A DNA stretch of 5,157 bases from Desulfobacteraceae bacterium. GTDB taxonomy: Bacteria; Desulfobacterota; Desulfobacteria; Desulfobacterales; Desulfobacteraceae. Shown here piece by piece: positions 1-5,157 of the stretch (position 1 is its first letter; every line of letters starts with the position of its first letter). The notes below the pieces were generated by a model that was given only the letters and a program-made list of their open reading frames with translations, did not search any database and was not told the DNA's origin. The translations under genes and the position numbers were made by a program. The stretch covers positions 1-5,157 of the forward strand of contig DAOWDR010000637.1 of the NCBI GenBank assembly GCA_030638935.1, written 5' to 3'.

Positions 1-679
1 ACACGGCCTTTCCATCATTGAAGAGATCAGCAGGCAAAAAAACGGTGCCCCTGTAAACATACTAACCCATTGCAATGCAGGGTGGCTTGCCTGTGTGGAG
101 TATGGTACGGCCACGGCCCCCATCTACACCGCCTTTGACAATAAGATAGATGTCCATGTCTGGGTCGATGAAACAAGACCCCTGAACCAGGGCGCCCGCC
201 TAACGGCATGGGAACTTGGCAAACACGGGATCAATCACACCGTAATCACGGACAATGCCGGGGGCCATCTCATGCAGCACAGGATGGTGGACCTGGTGAT
301 TGTGGGAACGGACCGGACCACCAGGGCCGGAGATGTGGCCAACAAAATCGGAACCTATTTAAAGGCCCTGGCCGCCAGGGACAATGGGATTCCTTTTTAT
401 GTGGCCCTGCCCTCCTCCACCTTTGACTGGAGCATCACTGACGGTATAAAAGATATCCCCATTGAAGTGCGGGACCCCGATGAAATCCGGTATGTCCAGG
501 GGCTTATCAACGGCAAAATCCAATCCGTGCTGGTGCCGCCGGAAACAAGTCCGGCAGCCAACCATGCCTTTGATGTAACCCCGTCCCGGCTGGTGACAGG
601 GTTTATTACGGAACGTGGCATCTGCAAGGCCAGTGAAAAAGATATCATGGCCCTGTTCCCAGACAAAAAAATAGGGTAA
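1..679 (+). CDS. mtnA: S-methyl-5-thioribose-1-phosphate isomerase, C-terminal part (5' end off window)
   Basis: Cytoplasmic aldose-ketose isomerase of the eIF2B-like MtnA family. It converts 5-methylthioribose-1-phosphate to 5-methylthioribulose-1-phosphate in methionine salvage. The frame is open from base 2, giving 225 visible residues of the roughly 345-370 usual for the family, so the N-terminal domain lies outside the window. Visible motifs, by visible residue: THCNAG at 22-27 with the catalytic cysteine (Cys24), VDETRP followed by QGARLTAWEL, TDNAGGHLM, and VGTDRTTRAGDVANKIGTY, whose Asp104 is the expected catalytic acid. FYVALPSSTFDW and a SPAAN...FDVTP...LVTGFITERG tail follow. The GTDRTT form, rather than the GADRIA form common in Bacillus-type enzymes, recalls the Rhodospirillum-type MtnA; this is from memory. 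The GTG at 95 lies inside the conserved domain and is not a start. The stop is TAA at 677-679. The gene converges on the acyl-CoA ligase gene, and its partners, if any, lie upstream of the window. Confidence 0.93.
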   Translation, partial: HGLSIIEEISRQKNGAPVNILTHCNAGWLACVEYGTATAPIYTAFDNKIDVHVWVDETRPLNQGARLTAWELGKHGINHTVITDNAGGHLMQHRMVDLVIVGTDRTTRAGDVANKIGTYLKALAARDNGIPFYVALPSSTFDWSITDGIKDIPIEVRDPDEIRYVQGLINGKIQSVLVPPETSPAANHAFDVTPSRLVTGFITERGICKASEKDIMALFPDKKIG

Positions 680-688
680 AAGGCCACT

Positions 689-2335
689 CTAATTAAACTC
701 CGCCCTTATGTCTTTTTTGCTGATTTTCCCCACAGAGGTTTTGGGGATTTCAGCATTTAAAATAATTTTTGAAGGGACCCCGTATTTCGGGATCTGGCCT
801 TTTTCCACAAAGGTCATGCAAAAATCCTGGATATCGGTTTCAGATACCTTGTCCTGATACCCGTCCCGGAGCACCACCATGGCCAGGGGGCGCTCCCCCC
901 ATTTTTCGTCAAGGATGCCCACCACGGCCACCTCGGTAACAGCTTCATGCTGGCTGATAATATCTTCCAGTTCCAAAGAGGAGATCCATTCCCCTCCGGT
1001 TTTGATCACATCCTTGAGCCGGTCCGTGATCCTCAAATAGCCCTCATCATCAATGACCCCGATGTCACCGGTGTGGAGCCAGCCATTTTCCCAGAGCTCT
1101 TCACTTTGTTCTTCTGATTTGACATACCCCTGGGTGAACCAGGGCGCCCGGGCCACAACTTCTCCTGCAGTCTGGCCGTCATGGACAAGGGGATTTCCCT
1201 TTACATCCACTATTTCCAGCTGGACATTGGGTATTGGCAGTCCTGTTTTGCAGCGGATTTCCACCTGGTCTTCCTCCCCCCATTCCAGCATATGGGGCTT
1301 TAAATTGGCCAGGGTGAGCAAAGGACAGGTTTCCGACATGCCGTATCCGGTGTAAAGGTTGATGCCGTATCCAAGGGCTTCCCTGCAAAGACCTTTGGAA
1401 AGAGATGATCCTCCGATGATCACCTTCCAGTCCCTAAGGTCCAGATCTTTGATGTCAGGACTTGTGACCAGCATGTTCATGATGGTGGGAACACAATGGG
1501 AATAGGTTACTTTTTCGCCGACAATGAGCTTGAGGAGCATTTCAGGCTCGTACCTGCCCGGGTAGACCTGCTTGGCCCCCAACAGGGTCATGAGATAGGG
1601 CATACCCCAGGCATGGACATGGAACATGGGGGTTATGGGCATATAGACATCCGATGAAGAGATATTTGCCTGGGAGTCATAGGCGCAAAGGCCGGCCATG
1701 GCCCCATAGGTGTGGAGCACAATCTGGCGGTGGCTGAAAAACACCCCCTTGGGCAAACCGGTGGTGCCGGTGGTGTAAAAGGTGGTGGCCATGGTATTTT
1801 CATCAAAATCAGGAAAATCGTATTCAGGCTTGGTGTCGGAAATCAGGGCTTCATACTCACCGGAAAAGGAAAGGCCCGAGGCCGGAATCACCCCCGTATC
1901 AGACAGCAGGATCACCTGTTTCACCGTTTCAAACCGACTCTGCACAGATTCCAGCAGGGGCACAAACTCTTCATTGACTAAAATCACATCATCCTCGGCA
2001 TGATTGATGGTGTAGATAAGCTGATCCGGGGTCAAACGGATGTTGATGGTGTGGAGCACCGCCCCCATCATGGGGATGGCAAAAAAACATTCCAGATATC
2101 GATGGGAATCCCAGTCCATGACGGCAACTGTGTCTCCGGGTTTCACGCCAAGCCTTTCCAGCATGGCTGCCAATTGTTTTACCCGCTGGCCAAAAGTTTT
2201 ATAATCATATCGAAAGCTGTCCCTGTAAACAATCTCCTGGTTTGGTGAGTAAATCAAAGGGGTGTCCAAAAGCTGTTTGATAAGCAGGGGGTAATTGTAG
2301 GCACTCGGGGTCGGTGTGATAATTTTAGTTGTCAT
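689..2335 (-). CDS. medium/long-chain fatty-acid-CoA ligase (AMP-forming, AlkK-like)
   Basis: Adenylate-forming ligase of the ANL superfamily. It activates a carboxylic acid with ATP to an acyl-adenylate and then to the acyl-CoA, feeding beta-oxidation or related pathways. The 548 residues are full length for the family. Core motifs are intact: the phosphate-binding loop YTTGTTGLPKG (187-197), YGMSET (331-336), HTGD (421-424), ITDRLKD with Arg439, the hinge-region segment KTGGEWISSLELED, and the C-terminal PKTSVGKISK with the catalytic lysine Lys537. The FSHRQIVLHTYG stretch and SETCPLLTLA resemble AlkK-type medium-chain ligases, so a medium- or long-chain fatty acid is likeliest. An aryl or branched acid cannot be excluded from motifs alone. 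No membrane segment or signal peptide is seen. The ATG at 2335 is preceded by AAGGAG (2341-2346) with 5 bp spacing, which fixes the start. It lies 66 bp downstream of the transporter gene and is probably co-transcribed with it. Its TAG stop is 9 bp from the mtnA stop. Confidence 0.93.
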   Translation of the reverse strand: MTTKIITPTPSAYNYPLLIKQLLDTPLIYSPNQEIVYRDSFRYDYKTFGQRVKQLAAMLERLGVKPGDTVAVMDWDSHRYLECFFAIPMMGAVLHTINIRLTPDQLIYTINHAEDDVILVNEEFVPLLESVQSRFETVKQVILLSDTGVIPASGLSFSGEYEALISDTKPEYDFPDFDENTMATTFYTTGTTGLPKGVFFSHRQIVLHTYGAMAGLCAYDSQANISSSDVYMPITPMFHVHAWGMPYLMTLLGAKQVYPGRYEPEMLLKLIVGEKVTYSHCVPTIMNMLVTSPDIKDLDLRDWKVIIGGSSLSKGLCREALGYGINLYTGYGMSETCPLLTLANLKPHMLEWGEEDQVEIRCKTGLPIPNVQLEIVDVKGNPLVHDGQTAGEVVARAPWFTQGYVKSEEQSEELWENGWLHTGDIGVIDDEGYLRITDRLKDVIKTGGEWISSLELEDIISQHEAVTEVAVVGILDEKWGERPLAMVVLRDGYQDKVSETDIQDFCMTFVEKGQIPKYGVPSKIILNAEIPKTSVGKISKKDIRAEFN

Positions 2336-2382
2336 TATCTCTCCTTGATCTCTATTGGTTTTATGGATTTTTTTGCCTCTTC

Positions 2383-2416
2383 TTTTATATTTCTTCGGGT
2401 TTTATATTTCTTCGGT
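2383..2416. repeat. 17-bp tandem direct duplication across the transporter stop codon
   Basis: Two adjacent copies, 2383-2399 and 2400-2416, share 16 identical bases (ttttatatttcttcgg) and differ only in the last base. On the coding (minus) strand the upstream copy encodes the final Glu-Glu-Ile and the TAA stop of the transporter. The second copy is entirely 3' untranslated. This looks like a small slippage duplication. It does not alter the protein, because the first stop is kept. Confidence 0.8.
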
Positions 2417-3760
2417 TTGGGGTTTCTTGAAAACCCCCGGGATTTTCTGGGCCAGAAGCAGGATGTACAGACCAATGCCTACCCCCATGCCCCAGGCAGG
2501 GCCAAATTTAGCAATGACCATGCCCACGAAAAAGGCATACCCCTGGGCAGCCGGGGTTTTAACCATGGAGATGGCCACATAGGCGCAGGCAAAGCCGGTG
2601 AGAATCAGGGTGATGGACAGAGCCACCGCCAGAAGCGGTTTCATGAAGGTGACCACCGGGACCAGGAAGATCAGGATAAAGGCGGGCCAATACCAGTTGA
2701 ATGTGCCGGAAAATATGGAATCCATGTTTTTACGGCCGGATTTGTACCGCTCGGTTAAAAATACGTGGACACCGGTCCAGATGGGACCGTGGAGGGGGAT
2801 AAAGGGACCGGCCATCAACAGATGACCCATGTTCCGGATAAAGAGGATGATATGGCTTTTTGTATTGTCCACCTCAATTTTTTCGTCTTTTCTCACTTCT
2901 CCTGCCTGTTCCAGAAGGGTGCTGCCAAGGACAAGGTCGCCAAAGATAAATATATAGATCATCAGGGCCAGGGGAAAGGCTTTTAGATAAACCGACATCT
3001 CGGGCCATCCGACAAAAAACGGAGAGACCGCTTTTATATAGGCTGTGATCTGGGGAATGTGCCAGCCCATCTGGATATCAAAGGAGAGTTCTCCGGAAAG
3101 AGGTCCCACAACGGCTGCCACCAGAAATCCCACCAACAGGGCCATGGAGCCCAGGAGGTTAAGAGCTTTATTGGTCTGTTTTGCCTTGGTAAACCAGAGG
3201 GAAAACATGAGAAGAAAGACCACGGCCCAGACAATGGGAAGGGTGATGGGCATGGTGGCCAACCGGCTGAATTCGGCATTAAAGGCTGCAATGGACCCGC
3301 CAAATATAATGGCCGCCCTAAGCTCCACCGGCACCCATTGGAAAAATCGCCTGCTAAGACCTGTAACGGCGAAAAATAAAAAAATAGCAGACACGCAGAT
3401 GGTCACCGCCATCATGGCGTGTATGGCCGGCACCCCTGCCTCAAAGGTTCCTAGAAAAGCCATGACAAGGGGAAGGGCCGGGGTAAGCCAGCCCGGTGCA
3501 TAGGGTTCACCGCAGATCACCGTGGGCACAACCCAGAGCCAGAACAACTGGATCAAAACCACGGCCCAGGCCACTTCAAAGGGAACCTGGAAAAATTTCA
3601 TGGTAAGGGCGGCCACCACACCGCCTGTGGCCGTGGTTAACAAACCGCCCTGGATGATTTCAGGAAGTGAAAAATTCACATGGATTCCGGGGATACGGGT
3701 GGTAAATTTTCCCCAGCGAATACCGGGCTGAACTGCGCCGTCTTCTCTTTTCATGACCAT
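2402..3760 (-). CDS. polytopic inner-membrane transporter, distantly NCS2/xanthine-uracil-permease-like, substrate unknown
   Basis: A 452-residue, very hydrophobic protein with about 12 predicted membrane segments, roughly at 38-57, 63-82, 94-110, 114-135, 146-163, 170-190, 200-220, 262-283, 308-325, 355-373, 376-397 and 403-437 (the last probably two). There is no cleavable signal peptide; a charged N-terminus of about 25 residues precedes the first segment. The segment around 268-284 (IFIFGDLVLGSTLLE) followed by a polar loop and a glycine/proline-rich segment (GPFIPLHGPIWTGVH, 318-332) recalls the TM8-TM10 substrate region of NCS2 permeases such as UraA and AzgA. The match is by eye and weak, and the UraA motif NTTYGEN is absent. 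GEPYAPGWLTPALPL (84-98) is a distinctive conserved-looking stretch. Length and topology fit a 14-TM UraA/SulP-type fold less a little. It sits just upstream of an acyl-CoA ligase gene and downstream of a two-component system, which suggests uptake of a carboxylate; this is inference. The stop is TAA. Confidence 0.8.
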   Translation of the reverse strand: MVMKREDGAVQPGIRWGKFTTRIPGIHVNFSLPEIIQGGLLTTATGGVVAALTMKFFQVPFEVAWAVVLIQLFWLWVVPTVICGEPYAPGWLTPALPLVMAFLGTFEAGVPAIHAMMAVTICVSAIFLFFAVTGLSRRFFQWVPVELRAAIIFGGSIAAFNAEFSRLATMPITLPIVWAVVFLLMFSLWFTKAKQTNKALNLLGSMALLVGFLVAAVVGPLSGELSFDIQMGWHIPQITAYIKAVSPFFVGWPEMSVYLKAFPLALMIYIFIFGDLVLGSTLLEQAGEVRKDEKIEVDNTKSHIILFIRNMGHLLMAGPFIPLHGPIWTGVHVFLTERYKSGRKNMDSIFSGTFNWYWPAFILIFLVPVVTFMKPLLAVALSITLILTGFACAYVAISMVKTPAAQGYAFFVGMVIAKFGPAWGMGVGIGLYILLLAQKIPGVFKKPQTEEI

Positions 3761-3766
3761 TTTTTT

Positions 3767-3772
3767 CTCCTT
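3767..3772 (-). promoter_or_regulatory. ribosome binding site of the transporter gene
   Basis: AAGGAG on the minus strand, six A residues before the ATG at 3758-3760. The spacing favours this first ATG over the in-frame ATG two codons later (3752-3754), which would be 12 bases away. Confidence 0.8.
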
Positions 3773-3793
3773 TGTTGGGTTTTTTGGGATAAA

Positions 3794-3815
3794 GACCTAT
3801 TTCCAGGTATAGGTC
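3794..3815. promoter_or_regulatory. candidate response-regulator operator, site 2 (proximal)
   Basis: Contains inverted arms GACCTAT (3794-3800) and ATAGGTC (3809-3815) around 8 bases. It also contains a second, overlapping arrangement, GACCTAT-TT-CCAGGTA (3794-3809). The latter is the 7-2-7 geometry described for NarL sites, with the first heptamer matching TACYYMT at 6 of 7 positions. It lies about 34 bp upstream of the transporter start. The 7-bp stem could instead fold in RNA as a weak, AT-rich terminator for the regulator transcript, but only TTTAT follows it. Binding is inferred, not shown. Confidence 0.45.
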
Positions 3816-3842
3816 ATTTAAGGAAAGGAGAAAATCGGCAGG

Positions 3843-3860
3843 ATACCCATATTCGGGTAT
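3843..3860. promoter_or_regulatory. candidate response-regulator operator, site 1 (distal)
   Basis: Perfect 6-bp inverted arms ATACCC and GGGTAT separated by 6 bases. Read as heptamers this is TACCCAT-AT-TCGGGTA (3844-3859), the 7-2-7 layout of NarL-family sites. The first heptamer matches TACYYMT fully and the second arm at 5 of 7 positions. It aligns with site 2 at 12 of 16 positions (3845-3860 against 3795-3810), exactly 50 bp away. It begins 9 bp after the regulator stop codon and no T-run follows, so a terminator is less likely. Confidence 0.5.
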
Positions 3861-3869
3861 GGAAAAATA

Positions 3870-4562
3870 TTAAATTTTTGTAGGTGGGTTCCCTACAGGT
3901 TCTTTGAATACTCCGGTCTCCACCCAGATAACTGCATGGCGGACAAGCTCTGTGGCATTTTTCAAATTCAATTTTTCCTTGATCCGTTCCCGGTAGGTGC
4001 CGATGGTCTTGATGCTGACATTTAGCTGGTTGGCGATCTGTTTGGAGGAGAGTCCCTGGCCGATGAGCTGGAAAATTTCAAGCTCCCGGTCCGTGATTCG
4101 TTTTAAAGGGGATTCATGGGCCAGTTTCGGCTGTTTCTGGAAAATATTGAGAATATGACTCATAATTCTGGGGCTGACGTGGATATGGCCTGCCATGATC
4201 CTGCGGATGGCCAGGACAACGGATTCCGAAGCTTCCTGCTTCATGATATATCCCTTGGCTCCTGCCATGATACACCGCTCCGCATGGAGGGCTTCGTCGT
4301 GCATGGACAGCACCAGGGAAGCGGTTGGTCTGTGACTGGCATGGATTTCCTTGACCAGGTCCATGCCGTTGCTCTCTTTCAAAGACAGGTCAACAATGAC
4401 CAGATCAGGGTTTTGGGCCTCAATGAGTTCCAGGGCAATATCCACATTTTCCGCATCCCCGCACACAGACATGTCAGGTTCATGCTCGATCATCTCTTTC
4501 ATGCCCATTCTGAAAATAGGGTGGTCTTCCACAATAAGAATCTTTAAACTGTCTTTTACCAT
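3870..4562 (-). CDS. two-component response regulator, NarL/FixJ family (REC + LuxR-type HTH)
   Basis: Cytoplasmic transcription factor of 230 residues, normal for the family. The receiver domain (about 6-125) has the acidic pair Glu12-Asp13, phospho-acceptor Asp58 in IVDLSL, Ser86 in the LVLSMHD switch and Lys108 in GYIMKQE. All key residues are present, so it should be phosphorylatable. After a linker (about 135-152), the LuxR-type helix-turn-helix spans about 153-213: ITDRELEIFQLIGQGLSSKQIA, then the recognition helix around KTIGTYRERIKEKLNL (185-200) and ATELVRHAVIW. A short proline-containing tail ends the protein. The residues aligned with the NarL DNA contacts Lys188, Val189 and Lys192 are Gly, Thr and Glu here, so its site preference need not equal that of E. 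coli NarL. The start ATG (4560-4562) lies 13 bp after the kinase stop codon, so the pair is an operon and almost certainly a cognate pair. The next gene downstream is the transporter. Confidence 0.95.
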   Translation of the reverse strand: MVKDSLKILIVEDHPIFRMGMKEMIEHEPDMSVCGDAENVDIALELIEAQNPDLVIVDLSLKESNGMDLVKEIHASHRPTASLVLSMHDEALHAERCIMAGAKGYIMKQEASESVVLAIRRIMAGHIHVSPRIMSHILNIFQKQPKLAHESPLKRITDRELEIFQLIGQGLSSKQIANQLNVSIKTIGTYRERIKEKLNLKNATELVRHAVIWVETGVFKEPVGNPPTKI

Positions 4563-4573
4563 GTATTATTTTT

Positions 4574-4577
4574 TCCT
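4574..4577 (-). promoter_or_regulatory. weak ribosome binding site of the regulator, overlapping the kinase stop codon
   Basis: On the minus strand the kinase ends TAG and continues GAAAAAA, so AGGA shares two bases with the stop codon. It is 11 bases from the regulator ATG, longer and weaker than the AAGGAG sites of the two downstream genes. The layout suggests translational coupling, in which ribosomes finishing the kinase help start the regulator. Confidence 0.5.
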
Positions 4578-5157
4578 ATAATTCTGGTTCCTGCCCGGCC
4601 AATTCCAGCCTTACCAGGGTACCGCCCTTTGGTGTCCTTTCAAACCCAAGACAGGCTCCGATCCTGTTGGCCCTGTAGGACATGATCCTAATGCCCATTC
4701 CCGGAATTTTTTTGAGATTGCCAGGACCAATGCCGTTGTCCTCTATGGTGAGTGTGACGGTTTTGGTTTGATTCGTCAAGGAGATACAAATAAGATCTGC
4801 CTTTGAATGTTTGACAGCATTGTGAACAGCCTCGTGTACAATATAATAGGCATGGGTGGCAACGGTGTTATCTTCAACGACCTGGGCCGTGTCACAGGAA
4901 AGGGTGCAATCAATATGAAACACCTCCCTGACATAGGCGGTCAGCTCCGCAAGGGAGGCATCAAATCCCCTGTCCCTCAAATTTACCGGGGACAGGCCCC
5001 GGGAAAGTCCACGGGTTTTATCAATTGCATCCAGAATCAGGGTCCGGATTTTTCCCGCCCGGTCGGTTTCGCTGGTGATTTGGTTGGCGATTTCCTTGGT
5101 CAGTGTATCTGTGGCTGCTTTTTCCTTTAGCCGCTGCTGGAGCATCTTTGTCATCAC
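4576..5157 (-). CDS. sensor histidine kinase, NarX/DegS type, C-terminal part (5' end off window)
   Basis: The reading frame runs open through the right window edge. The GTG and ATG codons there (5150-5157) fall inside the dimerisation helix and are not convincing starts, so the N-terminal sensor part is outside. The 193 visible residues begin in the second half of a HisKA_3-type DHp domain (MLQQRLKEKA, then a coiled helix ending TRGLSRGLSPVNL at 48-60). The phospho-acceptor histidine motif should lie just off the window. The HATPase domain follows: N box HEAVHNAVKHSKA (108-120, Asn113), G1 box EDNGIG (139-144), G2 box GMGIRIMSYRANRIGA (153-168) and a final GGTLVRLEL. The ATP-binding residues look intact. 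The role is to autophosphorylate and pass phosphate to the adjacent NarL-type regulator. The signal, membrane topology and any PAS domains cannot be judged from this part. Confidence 0.93.
   Translation of the reverse strand: MMTKMLQQRLKEKAATDTLTKEIANQITSETDRAGKIRTLILDAIDKTRGLSRGLSPVNLRDRGFDASLAELTAYVREVFHIDCTLSCDTAQVVEDNTVATHAYYIVHEAVHNAVKHSKADLICISLTNQTKTVTLTIEDNGIGPGNLKKIPGMGIRIMSYRANRIGACLGFERTPKGGTLVRLELAGQEPEL

Noticed and set aside
95..97. GTG as a start giving a 194-residue protein.
   Set aside because: The same frame is open back to base 2 and includes the conserved THCNAGW catalytic motif of MtnA upstream of this codon.
2345..2758. Plus-strand open frame of 137 codons starting in the spacer between ligase and transporter.
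   Set aside because: The hydrophobic start comes from the T-rich spacer, and the rest is a charged, Gly/His-rich shadow of the transporter gene. No ribosome binding site precedes it.
3045..3503. Plus-strand open frame of 152 codons opposite the transporter gene.
   Set aside because: Low-complexity, Arg/Thr/Asn/Met-rich product with no recognisable motif, lying entirely antisense to a well-supported membrane protein gene. It is a shadow frame.
3770..3830. Possible sigma-70 promoter for the transporter on the minus strand: ATGACC, 18 bp, TTTATC, with site 2 in the spacer.
   Set aside because: The -35 match is 4 of 6 and the -10 match only 3 of 6. In an AT-rich gap this is not above chance, and no sigma-54 type GG-N10-GC element is seen either.
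4116..4547. Plus-strand open frame of 143 codons opposite the response regulator.
   Set aside because: Antisense to a clear receiver-HTH gene, with a His/Asp-rich, motif-free product. It is the shadow of the regulator codons.
5150..5157. GTG/ATG codons at the right edge as the true start of the histidine kinase.
   Set aside because: They fall in the middle of the DHp helix, after the position where the phospho-acceptor histidine should be. No ribosome binding site can be seen because the window ends, so a truncated reading is far more likely.

Overview
The window reads as ordinary, dense bacterial chromosome with five protein-coding genes, two of them cut by the window edges. I see no RNA gene, CRISPR array, insertion sequence or phage gene. 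Moderate GC content, strong AAGGAG-type ribosome binding sites, a NarL-type two-component system and an AlkK-like acyl-CoA ligase suggest a Gram-negative proteobacterium in the broad sense. By impression it resembles fatty- or aromatic-acid-using Desulfobacterota such as Desulfobacteraceae, but the sequence does not prove this.

Layout: positions 1-679 (+) hold the C-terminal two thirds of methylthioribose-1-phosphate isomerase (mtnA, methionine salvage). It converges on the rest of the window, with its stop only 9 bp from the stop of the next gene. Everything else lies on the minus strand, transcribed from right to left: the C-terminal half of a sensor histidine kinase (4576-5157), a NarL/FixJ-family response regulator (3870-4562), a polytopic membrane transporter that looks distantly NCS2-like (2402-3760), and a medium/long-chain fatty-acid-CoA ligase (689-2335).

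The kinase and regulator are 13 bp apart and are surely co-transcribed. The transporter and ligase are 66 bp apart with no evident terminator between them and probably form one transcription unit. The only substantial gap, 109 bp between regulator and transporter, carries two similar inverted-repeat sites exactly 50 bp apart. Both fit the 7-2-7 inverted heptamer geometry known for NarL-family regulators.

Inferred working model: the kinase senses a signal, perhaps a carboxylic acid, and phosphorylates the regulator. The regulator binds the two sites and controls the transporter and ligase, which would take up an acid and trap it as its CoA thioester. The gene order and the sites are seen directly; the substrate and the regulatory link are inference.
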